Positions 1-12,769 of a DNA stretch of 64,000 nucleotides are shown one piece after another (the stretch's first letter is position 1; each line of letters begins with the position of its first letter). The notes beneath the pieces were generated by a model. The model made no database searches and had not been told where the DNA came from. It saw nothing but the letters and a program-made list of their open reading frames with translations. The DNA is taken from the NCBI GenBank assembly GCA_034509735.1, contig JACGWO010000012.1, positions 23,465,188-23,529,187 of the forward strand. Reading direction: 5' to 3'. Source of the stretch: Sesamum alatum (lineage: Eukaryota; Streptophyta; Magnoliopsida; Lamiales; Pedaliaceae). The translations under genes and the position numbers were made by a program.

Positions 1-218
1 CGATGAACAAGTGAAAATATAATTAGATAAAACTTAAAAAAAGAATGATTTTGGTATTTAAAAATCCCTTTCATTTTTTTTATAAATTAATTTTTAGTAA
101 GGGTAAAATGATATTTCTGAACTTTAAAATTAAATGTATTAGAAGGTTATGGAGTTTTTTTAAAGATTTTAATACTTTATGGGGTAATTAATATAAGATA
201 AATACTTGTATTTAACCC
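1..218. mobile_element. Truncated copy of foldback Mutator-like MITE (one arm)
   Basis: The stretch matches the right arm of the complete foldback element at 1335-2110: it shares the GATGAACAAGTGAAA start of the arm, the phrase TTTTTAGTAAGGGTAAAAT and the terminal TATTTAACCC. The window edge cuts off the rest, so its partner arm and target duplication cannot be seen. Confidence 0.75.
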
Positions 219-1236
219 TAAATATAATAATATTTAAAATAATAAATTTAATACAATTATTATGGTTAAAAGCAAAAATTCCTGTGCAGGGATAAGAAGA
301 AAAGGCCATAAAGTCTTCTCGTTTTTTGCAAAATGAATGCACACCGGCTCCTTGTCCAAATTTATTAAGGATTTTAATGTAAAATATGTAAAGTAATCTT
401 ATTTATTTGTATTTTTAAGACCAAAATTATAGATTTTTGTTTTAATTTCTCTATTTTGTTCAAATATTATATATCTATATTTATAAGATGTTATAAGTTT
501 TATAAGTTCATTTTTAGAGATAGTAAGGAGTTCCCAACATATTTTAAATACTCCACCCTCCTTTGAAGTTTAGTACTACACGTAAACCCGTTGTTATATG
601 AAAAATTATGTTTAGTTTCACTGATATTTATTTTCGTCCAACAAATAAATTCATCTATTAGTTAAAATTTACTGGATTTGTTGATATTAGGAAAAAAAAA
701 ATGAGTGCAAAATAATATTACTTTAGATTGACTTTGACTTATTATTGGCCAAATAAGTATTTGTTTGATCAATATGCCCTATACGTCTTTGAACTTGCTA
801 ATACATGTGATAAAGTATATCTTCACCCTTATGAGGCCAACTTGGTCAGAATAAAGTTTTTTTTTTTTTTTTTACCTACAATAAGTTAGTAATTAATCAA
901 TCGGGGTAAATATGATTTTCAGTATTTTTTTTTGCTATATTAGCAAATCCCGTTAATCTTGACGAATAGATGGATATATTTATTGGATTAAAACAACCAT
1001 CACGAATACTAAATATGATCTTTTAACCCATAGGGAGTCTACATATAGTTCCACCAATTTCGTTGAAGAGTGATGTAATTATCCCTAATAAATTAGTTCA
1101 ATTTTATTTAAATCAGTTACAAAATTGTCGTTAGCATGCATTACAAGATTCAATATCTTAGCTTATTCGGACATTTTATGACTTATTTTCAAAATGAGAT
1201 TTAACATCTTACAAACTTTAAATTCATTTTGACTTA
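219..1236. other. Gene-free AT-rich DNA with a degraded inverted-repeat MITE
   Basis: No coding signal. About 535-1085 holds two inverted arms: TTTCGTCCAACAAATAAATT near 630 is mirrored by a diverged arm near 965-1030, and the right end reads GATGTAATTATCCC. It is a decayed relative of the element at 11804-12769. The left end is not resolved. Confidence 0.5.
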
Positions 1237-1334
1237 GAGGGTGTTTGGCTAAGTTTTTTTAAAACATTTTATAAGCTCCTACATCTTATAAGATGTTTTA
1301 GGAGCTTATAAGATGTTGGATCTTATTTTAAAAA

Positions 1335-2110
1335 GGGTTAAATACAGTTATCACCCTTGAAGTATCCATCCTACATCAATTACCCCCCTAAAGTATTAAA
1401 ACCTTCAAAAAACTCCATGACCTTCTAACACCTTTAATTTTGAAGTTCAAAAAGTCCATTTTACCCTTACTAAAAATTGATTTATGAAAAAAAAAATTGA
1501 AGGAATTTTTAAAATACCAAAACTACTCTTTTTTTAAGTTTAATCTAATTCTATTTTCACTTGTTCATCGAACTCTTTTTATTTTTATAGTTCTAAAGTA
1601 TTTGGAGTTCATTTTATTTTAGTTTCACTTATTTATCAAACCAAGTTAAAAATAAATTTATACATTCATATAATTACCACATTTATATAATTACCATATA
1701 TATATATCAATATATATTAATTGTATATTTTCTTATTAGTTCATGATCAACTCTTTCGGTTTTATTAATTGTATATTTATTTAATAAATATAGAAATATA
1801 TATATACATGTATAAATTTATTTTTAATTTAATTTGACAAACAAGGGAAACTTTAGGATTACGAAAATAAAAAGAGTTCGATGAACAAGTGAAACTAGAA
1901 TTAGACAAAGTTTAAAAAAAAAAAGTGATTTTGGTATTTTAAAAACTCCCTTAATTTTTTTTCAAAAATATTTTTTAGTAAGGGTAAAATAGACTTTTTG
2001 AACTTAAAAATGAAAGGAGTTAGGTTAGGGGGGTTTTTGAAGGTTTTAATACTTTAGGGGGGTAATTGATGTGGGGTGAATACTTTAGGGATGATAACTG
2101 TATTTAACCC
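1335..2110. mobile_element. Foldback Mutator-like MITE with long TIRs, nested
   Basis: A 776-bp element whose arms of about 260 bp are near-complete inverted copies: GGGTTAAATACAGTTATCA at the left, its complement ending TTTAACCC at the right. It is flanked by a perfect 9-bp direct repeat TTTTAAAAA (1326-1334 and 2111-2119), as expected for Mutator-type transposition. It sits inside the larger TIR element and carries no coding capacity. Confidence 0.85.
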
Positions 2111-2588
2111 TTTTAAAAATAAGCTCCTAAAGTGTTTGGGTAAAATAAGATGTTAAAACTTATAAGATGTTACGGTGTTTGGCATAATAAGGTCTTTTTA
2201 TTACAAAATGACCAAAAAGGACATATTACTATTAGAATCGAATAAATTACTATTTTCCACATAATTTGTATTTAAAAAATTTAAAATGCTTTCATAAATA
2301 GTATACATTAGTTTATTTCTAAATAAAGTTTAATAGATTTTTTTTAGAAATAAAAAATTGATAAATTATTATCTCTAAACTTTTGCATCGAAATAATATT
2401 AACATTCGTGCTAGTCGAATATTAACATAGATATATAATTGGTATATTTTTTTGTTAATTTCAATGACAACTTTTAACCATATTATAACATATATTATCA
2501 GTAGCATGTTTTCATAATTATAATAATTAAAAATTAATATTAATTATGTAATTAATGTCATAATTATATAAATATGAGATGAAGAGAT

Positions 2589-2682
2589 GATATTATATAT
2601 ATATATATATGTATATATATAGAGAGAGAGAGAGAGAGAAAAGAGGAGAGGGGGGAGGGGGGAAACAGAGAGAGAGAGAGAA
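2589..2682. repeat. Compound TA / GA microsatellite
   Basis: A run of TA repeats passes into GA repeats, then a G-rich purine stretch and a second GA run. Nearly all purine on the plus strand after about 2620. Confidence 0.95.
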
Positions 2683-3125
2683 TTTTTTGTTGTTAAAAAT
2701 ATTTTTGTTATGTTAAGGGTAAAATTGAAATATAACAAATCAATAAGGTTATCTTTGTCTTATCAATTATTAATTGCATAAAGCTTATAAAATCTTATAA
2801 AAAAGTTAGGAAAGTTTTAACTTTTTTAAAAAGATCTTATAAGACAAACATCTTATTTTGAGATCTTATAAGCTCTTTTAAAAAAAATTTGCCAAACGGT
2901 TTGTGACATCTTAAAAGCTCTCAAACATCTTATAAAATGTATTGAAAAGCTTTTAAGCTTAGCCAAACACCCTCTGAATCTCAAACTCGCAATATTATTT
3001 TTTAAATTAATTCAACATAATTTTTTATTTTCCAATTATTTGACTCATGTTTCATGCACTGATTGTTGTGAAGTGTAAAATTTTGATTTTTTTTTTAAAA
3101 AAATAAGTGAAATGCAAAATTATTA

Positions 3126-4199
3126 TGGCCTTGTTTGAATTCATTTCTTAACACTCATTTTCAATCTTACACTATTTCAAAGGAGATCAATTTTGTGTGT
3201 GTGTGTGTGGGATTTGACCACAAATTTCATAAAATCATTCTGATGGTAAAAAAAAATAATATCAACTGAAATTATATTAATCGGAGGACAATTCAGCACT
3301 ATTAAACTAGAACTCAATGCCAGCTTTTTCTTTTTACTATTTTCCCTCCTTTTCAATTATGAATGAAATATTTATACTAATATAATTTCACGATAACTAA
3401 GATAGTTAAGGATAAAGTATTATTTTATCCCTCATCTATCCATATTACATGGCTAGGATTATGTTAGGTATGTGGTACAGGGGTAATTTTGTAAATGTAC
3501 AAAGGATTACTTATATATACTATATTTATAATCTAATGGAGAACTATTATCTCAAAAATAAAATAATACAGTTGTCACTGCTCTCAATAACGTAGGTACA
3601 TTGTCGAATCTCATTAAATTCTTGTGTCTTTTATTCTTATGGTTATTAGCATTAATATCTCAACAGATTAGTTGGTCAAGGCCATTTCAGTAATTCGCTA
3701 CATCCGCGTCAATTTAATAAGTCAACTTATCATTTCTTCTTTGATTTATTTCATTTTTCAACACGTTCTTTTTTCAGAATGTCAATCTTTCCTCCTCTTT
3801 AATTTCTATCATTTTTCAGCACATTCTCCTCTAGATAATGACGACCTTTCCCTTTCTAAGTTAGTTTTTTTCCTCCATCGCAGTCTATCACTTTTTTTCA
3901 TACAAAAACTATTAAAAGTATCACATCTTTTTATACAATAAAAAAAAACTATCATACAATATTTTAATCCAAATATTTTAAAATTTTATAACATCTTTTC
4001 ATACCAAAAAAATTGTTGCAAAACATCATAAATAAACGCATTTTCATTCTATCACGTCTTTCATTGTAAAAAAACCTATTACATAACATATTAATCATCT
4101 GAACATACCCTCATTTCTTGATCACATAAAACCAATATAAAACAAAATCTCACTTGAAAATATGAAAATTGAGAATGAAAATAAAACCAAACATGGTCT
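3126..4199. mobile_element. Possible hAT-like non-autonomous TIR element
   Basis: The left end GGCCTTGTTTGAATTC and the right end CCAAACATGGTC are inverted with 9 of 11 matches, followed inward by mirrored TTTTCA/TGAAAA words (ATTTTCAATCTTAC near 3160, ATTGAGAATGAAAAT near 4170). No target duplication could be confirmed and no transposase ORF is visible. Confidence 0.4.
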
Positions 4200-4372
4200 T
4201 CATGTCATAGTTGGCATTATGTACTTTAGGCCCAAATTTAAACTTCATTTCCTAGGATTGTTTGCAACTAGTCCAAATCGAATTTGGGCCACGTCCCGAG
4301 AATGACCCAGAAATGATGTTTATTGGGCCCAATTTTAATAGTACTCTATTCAAGGGTGAAAATAATTTGTAT

Positions 4373-4620
4373 CGAGCCGAACACATTATTGTTCAAGTTC
4401 GTTGGAATTATTATCGAGCTTAAAAAATCATTTTGTACATGATTTGATTATTATTCTAGTCGAGCTCGAGCGAGCTTCAATTGAATAAAACACGAGTCGA
4501 GCTCGAGTGATTTGATATTTTTAAAAATCAAGCTCGAGTTGAACACAAAAGTTTACCAGACAAAAAATTTTATTTTAATTTGGTTTGTTAAGTCGAACAA
4601 ATACCGAAAAGTTTAACTAT
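4373..4620 (+). repeat. TCGAGCTCGAG-rich dispersed repeat
   Basis: Several GAGCTCGAGC-like words occur in about 200 bp (near 4462, 4500, 4532) with GAGCCGAACACAT at the start. A related block, in the other orientation and more decayed, lies at about 24600-24900, and a third trace at about 56775-57000. No coding signal. Confidence 0.6.
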
Positions 4621-5528
4621 TTTTTTAGTCCTCTATTAGTTTTGTTTTCAAGTTTAATAAAGAAAAATAAATCAACTTATTCAATATTATATTGAAATCA
4701 ATCAATAATAAAAGTATATTGAAATTCCACGTGTTAAATTTAATTAATATATACTTTTTAGAATAAATAAATAATTTTATAATTAATTACACTGACGCAA
4801 TTTAAATGTAGTAATTTATAAAATTAGTGGGCGGCTGGCGCTGCCCAAACAGTAGGTGTCACGTGGGCTTAGGCTGAAAATAATCTGAACCAGTCCTTTT
4901 GTGGGACCCATCAGTCCACTCAATCTCGATCCTAACCCTCACACTGGGGCCCAACTCCCCCATCGAAACGCCCAGTACCACTACCATGCCTCCATCGTGT
5001 AATACACGCGAAGACCTCTTTCTATCCTTTTGTTTTTCTTTTCTTATAAATAAATATTCTGATAATCAAATAAATGAGATAATTACACCCCCTTGGACGA
5101 GGGTTTGTGCAGTCACACGTTGATTTCTGTAATTTTAAAAATTATATTTAGTATTATTGATGTTTATTTCTATTTAATAAATATGTATTCCCGTTAGCTA
5201 AACATTAACGAATTTATTGCTATTAAGCAAAACAACTAAATAAAAATCAATATTTATCATCGATTGACTTATTACTTAATTATTATAATTCAAATAAGTC
5301 TATAAAGATTATTAATACATAAAAATATTTTAAAAAGTATATAACATTATAACTTAAACTGCACAAAGGCATTTTTAATAGTTCGTTATAAAATTTGGAT
5401 TAAAACCTAATGGAATGAGCTCGTTGTTAGACGGACGTTAAAATCAGGGAGCATCTGTAATTTCTCAAAAATCATAAAGAGATATTTATAATTATGTCAA
5501 ATTTTAAAAGAAAAAATATTATAATTTA
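4621..5528. other. Gene-free AT-rich DNA with a MITE remnant
   Basis: The only structure I see is about 5085-5320, which resembles one arm of the 11804-12769 MITE family (ATAATTACACCCCCTTGG, then TTTAATAAATATGTATT). 4835-5000 is locally more GC-rich but shows no gene. Confidence 0.5.
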
Positions 5529-5807
5529 GGGATAATTATATTTACACCCCCTAACCTATGGTTTGTTTACACAAACCACCCTATATTTTTAATAATTACA
5601 CATACACCCACTAGAATGTCAGCATTATTTACACAAATCACCCTAATTTTTTTAGAAAATTACACTTACACCCTTCAAAAGTATCGATATTATTACACAA
5701 ACTACCCCTATTTTTGACTATCAAGAATGATTTTTGTAAATATACAAAAGACAGAAATAATTTGTATAAATAAATTATTGACCAGGAAGTGTAAATATAA
5801 TTATCCC
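5529..5807. mobile_element. Mutator-like MITE, GGGATAATTA family
   Basis: A 279-bp element that starts GGGATAATTATATTTACACC and ends with the complement (AATATAATTATCCC). The perfect 9-bp direct repeat TATAATTTA flanks it (5520-5528, 5808-5816). Other copies: 25350-25629 and 63494-63785. Confidence 0.9.
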
Positions 5808-6039
5808 TATAATTTATCCTAATTATGTCAAATTCAAAAGCATTATATAGAGTAAAACGTGAGTTGCGGTAGGAGAAAAGCGCGTGGAAGGGGAGAAAAG
5901 GAGGTGGAATGAGAGAAATCTGATGGCGGCGAGGCATCGTAAGTCGGAATGCACAGTAATTCACGTTAAGATTCGACCAAAAAAGCCAAAGCTCTTCTGT
6001 TCCCCCTCAAATCTCATTCATCATTAAACCTATTCCCAC

Positions 6040-6310
6040 TCACTAACCATGAGTAATTACGACACCTGAGTTCGAGTCCCATAAATATATTTATATATAT
6101 ATATATATATTGCCTCATTGGATACGATTGTTGTAATAAATATTTATTCATTTAATAGAGTTATAATTTTTTATTTAATTTAATTTTATTACAATATTAA
6201 TTTATTATAAGTGAGATAAATAATTAGGCGTCTAGTGGAAGTCAAACTCATAATCTTGAATTTGTTCATAAGAACTTAGTCTTAACACACTAAGATATCG
6301 TGGGTCTTTT
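6040..6310. repeat. SINE-like remnants
   Basis: GAGTTCGAGTCCC near 6070 looks like a tRNA B box, followed by GATACGATTGTTGTAATAA as in the window's SINE family. About 6170-6305 resembles the same family reversed. Interrupted by a TA microsatellite. Too decayed to set boundaries. Confidence 0.35.
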
Positions 6311-6352
6311 TTCTCTCATTGTAAATAAGTTGAAAATATTACTTTTAATTTA

Positions 6353-6733
6353 GGATGAATTACAATGGACTTTCATGAATTTTGACATAATTACGGATAT
6401 TCTCTCACTTTTTTCAAAAATTACAAATACCCATGTGGTTTGTAATTTTTAAATAAAAGCTTGAAATTGTCTATTTTCCCTTGATTTGTATAAACATCGT
6501 ACAAAAACTCTCCCGTACGCATTTTAGTTCAAAAATAATTCAAAAAATTTTAAAAATTAATAAAAAATAATTCAGTTTGTATAAGGACATTTTGGTCGGT
6601 TACTTCATAAAAATAGATGAAAATAGATTATTTATTAGACGATTATAAACCTCAATGGAGTATTATAATTTCTAAAAAACAAGGGGATATCCTTAATTAT
6701 CCCAAACATCAGGGGTGTTATCGTAATTCACCA
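6353..6733. mobile_element. Mutator-like MITE, GGTGAATTACAATG family
   Basis: Starts GGATGAATTACAATGG and ends in GTAATTCACC. Flanked by TTTAATTTA (6344-6352) and TGTAATTTA (6734-6742), 8 of 9 matching. The inner part shares phrases such as TTGTATAAGGACATTTTGG with the copies at 10989, 25251, 29337, 43403 and 45083. Confidence 0.75.
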
Positions 6734-6742
6734 TGTAATTTA

Positions 6743-9250
6743 TAATTTTTATTTTTGAACTGTTTAAAAATTAAACAGATATATAAGTTAAAATTGTAAA
6801 CAACTTTTTTACGCTTTTGGTGAAATTGTGTATTTTAACTTATTTTTTCAACACTCAAGTTTCAAAATGTTTTTCAACTTTTCACTTCTGTTTTTATGTA
6901 TTCCAACTTTTAGTAATGTTTAATTTATAATTTTTCAAATAATAAAAGGTAAAAATTATTACAAACACACTGTATATAATTTTTGTGGGCGTATATGTCG
7001 TTGTATGTAATGAAAGATTTGACAGCTATATATGCTAATTAGTAACCATTACTTAATTTTTATATGCATTAACATATATATATATATATATATATTAAAT
7101 GAAATAAATAATTTCAATTACTAATTTTCGTGATTAAATAATTTTTTTCTTGATTTTTACTTTCGATAATGATACATAATAAAAGATCATATTCTCCCTT
7201 AATCATAAAAACCTCCGGGCTATGATGTAGATCTTTGTGAAAAAAAAAATAAAAAAAATTACGACATTGTAATGCTTTCTATCTGATATATATATATATA
7301 TATATATTCATTTAATATTAGAGAACTTTAATAATCATTTTTATTCATTCAATCTCACTGCAGCAAATTCACAATTGGACGTGAAATTAATTTTCCATGA
7401 TACATTTTTTTAAATTTTCACTTAGAGTACATTTTAGTAATTTTTTAGAACACGTTACAATAAAATTTAATAACAAATTAACTCCTTTAAAATTAAGATA
7501 AAAAGGGCAGAATACTTTTATGCATAATTGTGAAAATATATAGTCATTTTTTTTTAGGGTTCGTTAGGTTCAAATGAAATGAAGTGAAAAGGAAAGTGAG
7601 AGGGGGAGGGGGAGGGGGAGGAAAAGAATAATAATTTGTCTTCAAGTTGTTTGGTATGATTGGAAGAGGGATAAATCTTAAATACTTCACCTTGTTTGGT
7701 ATGAGAAAAACAGATCGAGAAGAAAAAGACTAATTTTATAATTTTACTGTTTAACAATTTCTCTTTATTTGTATTAGAAAATAAACAAGTTAATGTTATA
7801 CTAAAGTAATTTTAGTATATCAAATATATAAAAAACTTATTACTAAAAATATTTATCAAACAAGAATAATAATATTTTTTATTAATAAAAATATTCATCA
7901 AAACGAATATTGTTCATTTATTCTAAACTATTCAATTTAAATAAAATAAAAATTACTTCCCTTCCATCTCTTCTCCCAATCAAAACACTAATTTTTTTCT
8001 TATACATCCGCTTTTATTTCTACTTCTCTCATACTTTCACTTTTCACCCCAACCAAACATACTCTTAATTTACCACTCTTATTTTCTTTCTAGAATTTCA
8101 AAATTCCAAAATTTTCTTGATCTCAAATCAAAATTATTCTTAAAGGTCCTATCTTGTTTTATTTTTCAAAACACCTTTCTAAAACTTTTTATATATATAT
8201 ATATATATATTATAAAATTAGAACTTTCGCATATCGCAATTAAGAGGGTGTCGGGACGAAGATATTTGAGAGCTTATAAGATATTGAGAGGTGCTTGATT
8301 TTTTTTTTTTAAAAAAAAAATCTTAACAATTAATATTCTTTAACTTTGACATATTAGTTACAAAATGTTGTTATTAACATTTTATAAGCTATGATGTTGA
8401 TTTATCTAAATATTTTAATTTTTAAACAAGATAAACATATTATAAATCTAGAATTATATTTTAAGATATATGCACCTATAAGATGTTTTAAATAAATTTA
8501 GGGAAACACCTTGTAAAAGGACTATACTTAGTGTGTGCTGGGCCAATTTAAATAATTTTTTGACCTAATCTCACATTTACGGTTTTTAGAATTCTTAGCT
8601 TAAGTCTAGCCCGACAATCATCAACCTATATTTTTGTCATTCAAGTAAATTTTAAACTTCAACCATGTCGAATACATAAAATAAATAGTCTTGAAATGCA
8701 TATTTTGAAGTTGCAAGTAAAAGTCCAAATAAATTAACAACATTAGTTCTACAAGTCTCTCTCAAGCCTTAAAAAATTTCCCATGACATATACTAACTAT
8801 TGAACACAATTAGGAAATATGTAAAAGATATAGATCAAATTGGGTAAACGTTTACACACAATTTTGTACAATTATATATTTTTAAACAATAATAGAAAAA
8901 AAAAATGAAAACTTTGTATAATTTAGGGTATATCAATTTTATTCCTATGTATATGATTGCGCAAAAGCAAAAAAGTCATTATCTTGAATTAAATTATATA
9001 CTAATCTTTTCGTAATAATATATATAAATATTAAAAGAACATTGTTCAAAAATAAAATAATATAATATTGAAAACATATTATAACAATGTGACATAATCA
9101 TTTTAAATTCTTACAATTATCAATTACACAAAAGTATAGAAATTAGTGGAATAATCAAGAATTAGTTGACCAACCGATCTTATCTACATATTTATACACA
9201 TGTATTATTCAATACAAATAAAAAGTATCCACCAGTATCATGATTGTTCT
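6743..9250. other. Gene-free AT-rich DNA with a TIR-element remnant and TA microsatellites
   Basis: TA runs near 7076-7094, 7290-7308 and 8193-8210, and a purine-rich GGAGGGGGAGGGGG stretch near 7601-7620. About 8246-8515 (GAGGGTGTCGG ... GGAAACACCTTG, with CTTATAAGAT words) is a decayed relative of the GAGGGTGTTTGG element at 1237. The short ORFs here have no protein-like composition. Confidence 0.5.
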
Positions 9251-9513
9251 TTTTTATTTTTATTTTTTGAATTAGAAGCGGTGAATTTTATTAATTAAAA
9301 GGTAAAGTGGTTATATTTAATCATATCGACTATCAATATCGAATAGAGACAATTACAAATAATTATATCAACAATAAACTAACACCTAGCTATTAAACAA
9401 CACATAATACCTATACTATACAGTAGAAACAACATTAACCCATACAAGGATTCGAACCTTGACCTCTAAGATCATGGGACCTCAATTTCGCCAACTAAGT
9501 TAGGCCTCCTCGA
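9251..9513 (-). mobile_element. tRNA-derived SINE, reverse orientation
   Basis: Read on the minus strand it has an A box (TGGCGAAATTGA, 9484-9495), a perfect B box GGTTCGAATCC (9448-9458), the family body ending in an ATTCACCGCTTC-like segment, and an A-rich tail (plus-strand T run near 9250-9268). Same family as 32192-32459. No clear target duplication. Confidence 0.75.
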
Positions 9514-10988
9514 CTTATCCTTTTTATTCTTGTTAATAATAATAATATGGTCGAATTCTGTGCATACAATCCATTCATTAAATTAAAAATTGAATCTGAC
9601 AAGCAAAATAAAGGTTTTTTGTTAAATATTTGCTCGAATCCAACTTGGCCAAATCTTGAACTCACTAATTACAATTTACTGGTGCAATTTAAGTTGAACC
9701 GATCTGTTGAGACGGTCCGACAATTTTGTTATATAGTACTAAAAATAGGTTAGTACATGAGTTGTGGAATTATTAAGTGCCTTGGAATTTGTAAAATTTC
9801 AAATTCCAAGACCTTAAAATCAAGTTATCCGTGTCATTGTTGTCTACAATTGTTTTCCAAATCCGAGGTACAATTCACAATTCGGAATGAACAAACCCTA
9901 TTTATTTTATTTCAACTATTACTTAATTATTATTATTCAAATATAAATCCTAAATCTAGGCCAGGAATATTATTATATATAATAACTGACTGGGAATAAA
10001 TCCTGCTGCTAATATTATTTAATTTATTATTATTCAAATGGTTAACGGGTGGAAGAGCAGAAAGTGTACGGACAGAATCCCCAATTCAAAAAATTAGGGC
10101 ACAAACTGACAAGCCCCACGCACCCTATTTATGGAAAAAAAGAAACAATTAATATATATAACTGAAAAAAACTTATTTAATATTCATCATTGGATTCCTT
10201 CAACAGTTTAATCAACTGCTATGATTAATTGGTGTGAGATATAATGATCACATACAAATTACTTACTTTTTTTATAACAGTCAAAAAGTCAATATTTTTC
10301 TATATTATAAATGATCATAATTTAAAAATCGTGAGAAAATAATATAGGTTAAATATGGAAAAAATGCAAGTAATTCTCCTGTGATATTATAAATGATCAA
10401 ATTATCCCGCTATAAAAAAATAAATAGTAATTTATCCTCCTGTATTTTTTTAAATTGAAGTAATTTACCCCCTGTGTTTTTCAAAATGATGCAATTTACC
10501 TTCCTGTTGTCGAAGTATTTGCTGTAAGTTTTGCCATGTTTCCTGAAATCATGACTAATAAGTGTTGTCACAACTGTGATTAATTAAAAGTTACGATTTT
10601 TTCACACTTCTGATCATAATATTTAGTCATGACAAAAAGTTATATCTTTTTTCCTAGTATTTTCTAATATTGTGTTCATTCAGATAGCTTCATTTATCCC
10701 TTGTACTAAATAACAATTATTTACGTTCAACATTACAATCACACTGAACGTTTTCTAATTATTGTCGCAGTATCTATATTGTTGCATAAATTATTTACCA
10801 ACTATATATACATGTACACAACGTACTTTACTTTTTATATATGAATTTTGTAGAATAGTTATATATAGTCGAACTGTATCGTGTTTATAATTTTAAGACA
10901 CCCTTTTAGACTAACAAAAATTTAAAGTACCCTCAATGACGCATTGAGTGTGTTTCGACTGCTGGTATATACTTTTCATATATAAATA
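9514..10988. other. Gene-free AT-rich DNA
   Basis: No gene recognised. Two adjacent open frames at 9547-9999 have no recognisable domain and biased AT-rich composition. About 10364-10530 is half of the MITE family seen complete at 46890-47129 (ATGCAAGTAATTCTCCTGTG, then AATTTACC phrases). Confidence 0.5.
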
Positions 10989-11352
10989 GGGGTGAATTAC
11001 AATGACCTTTTACAACGTTTGACATAATTATGAATATTTTCTTATATTTTCAAAAATTATAAATATCTCCCTGAGGTTTGTAAGTCTTGAGAAAATGCTT
11101 GAAATTATCCATTTTGCCCTTGATTTTTTTTTTAAATTGTAGAAAATTAGTCGAGAAAAATTACATTATTGATTCTCTCTGTAAAAACGTAATAAACTTC
11201 TCCTTACGCATTTTAGTCTGAAAAAATTCAAAAAAATTTAAAAAGCAATAAAAAACAATTCAGTTTGCATAAGGACATTTTGTGATTTTGGAAAAAGCAA
11301 GGGATATTCGTAATTGTACTAAACTTTAGGGGAGGTCATTGTAATTCACTTT
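10989..11352. mobile_element. MITE, GGTGAATTACAATG family
   Basis: Begins GGGGTGAATTACAATGACC and ends AGGTCATTGTAATTCAC, with a body similar to 6353-6733. The 9-bp duplication is not recognisable here. Confidence 0.65.
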
Positions 11353-11410
11353 TAAACAAATAAAACAAAGCTTTAAGCTACAATTCTTGAGTGTTGTATT
11401 TAGGTAAAAG

Positions 11411-11477
11411 TATCTTCTTCTTCTTCTTCTTCTTCTTATTATTATTATTATTATTATTATTTTTTTTTTTTTTTTAT
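11411..11477. repeat. TTC / ATT compound microsatellite with T run
   Basis: About nine TTC units pass directly into about eight ATT units and then a run of about 18 T. Confidence 0.95.
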
Positions 11478-11803
11478 AGGGAGATCAATTGTTCAATGGG
11501 AACAAGAAAATTATATGCAGTTCCACGTCAAGAATATTTTGACAAAAAGAAAATAACAAAATAATAAAGGACGCATATATTTGATATATTCTATGCTCAA
11601 ATACAACCCAAAAGAGCCAAAACAAACTACTCTTTGATGTATATGGAATAAGGGATGCAATTGAAACAAAAAGTGAAATTATAATGTTGTTATATATGAC
11701 AAGATATGTGCATTTTCTTTACTTAAAAGAGGAAAAAATGAATTAATTTTATAATTTTTTTTATCGCCTTGTGAAAATACTGAGACACAATAAATAAATA
11801 AAA

Positions 11804-12769
11804 GGGATAATTACACCGTTTTTAATTATTTAAATTTAGTGTAATTACATGTAAATTCATTGTGGTTCGGGAAGTTACACCTGTATTCACTACAAGAAAA
11901 TCGAATATTAGCGACAAAAAAACCAAGTGATAATTTTAATATTGTCACTAATTATATATATTTAGTGACAAGAATGTTTATTTTGTTACAATAATAAATT
12001 TTAGGATTTTAATAATTACTGTTATTTTGAAAAAATTGTTATTAGTGACAAAAAGATGTCCACAAAGTTGTCACTAAATACGATTAGTGATTCATGTATA
12101 ATGACAACTTAGTGACAACAATTATTTGTTATCACTATATTATGTTGTTACTAAGTTGTCACTATAGATGAGTCACTAATTGTATTTAGTGACAACATTA
12201 TACACAATTTTTATCACTAATAATTCTATAGTGACAAGATAAAAAATGTTGTCACTTAATATATATATTTAGTAACAACTTTAAAATTATTATTTAATAT
12301 TTTGTCACTAATATCATATTTTCTTGTAGTGACTCTAATGTTTGTTTCTGTCTAATAAATACATTCATCTGTTGGTAAATTTCACGAAATTTGCTGATAT
12401 CAGCCTCAATTGACCTACAGACTCATTGTAGGTCAAATCATTATTTTTCTAACCGAACTACCCTTATATATCTTCACACACTAATGAATGTGAATAGGTA
12501 CATCTTCACCCTTATAAGGATAATTTGGATAGAAAAGATTTGTTGATATACAATAAGTCAATAATAAGTTAATAGAGGTTAAATATGAACTTTTATTATT
12601 TTTTTTTTTTTTTGCTGATATCTGCAAATTTCGTGAATTTTTCTTAATATATGGATGTATTTGTTGGACGAAAACAAATATCAAGAATATTAGATATAAT
12701 TTTTTAAATTATAGAGGGTTTACGTGTAATTACACCAAAATTTTGAGAGAGACGTAGTGTAATTATCTT
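11804..12769. mobile_element. Mutator-like MITE carrying a nested CACTA MITE
   Basis: Starts GGGATAATTACACC and ends GTGTAATTATC(TT). A perfect 9-bp direct repeat TAAATAAAA flanks it (11795-11803, 12770-12778). Arms are inverted: TCTAATAAATACATTCATC near 12350 is mirrored by GATGTATTTGTTGGACGA near 12653. The 444-bp CACTA-type MITE at 11888-12331 interrupts the left arm, so the host is the older insertion. Confidence 0.85.
11888..12331. mobile_element. CACTA-type MITE
   Basis: 444 bp. CACTACAAGAAAAT at the left is perfectly inverted at the right (ATTTTCTTGTAGTG). The interior repeats TTAGTGACAA and TTGTCACTAA words in both orientations. The flanking trinucleotides ATT and ACT differ by one base, compatible with a mutated 3-bp target duplication. 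Confidence 0.85.

Larger units (their letters stand above)
1237..2974. mobile_element. Large TIR element with GAGGGTGTTTGG ends
   Basis: The left end GAGGGTGTTTGGCTAAG at 1237 is perfectly inverted at 2958-2974 (CTTAGCCAAACACCCTC). The inner parts repeat CTTATAAGATGTTTT-like words in both orientations. There is no transposase ORF. It is enlarged by a nested Mutator-like element (1335-2110) and by microsatellites. The target duplication is not clear (TTA before, TGA after), so the superfamily is open. A relative with the same ends is at 17383-17723. Confidence 0.75.

Noticed and set aside
9547..9999. Two consecutive plus-strand ORFs that might be exons
   Set aside because: No domain, no convincing splice signals, AT-driven composition.
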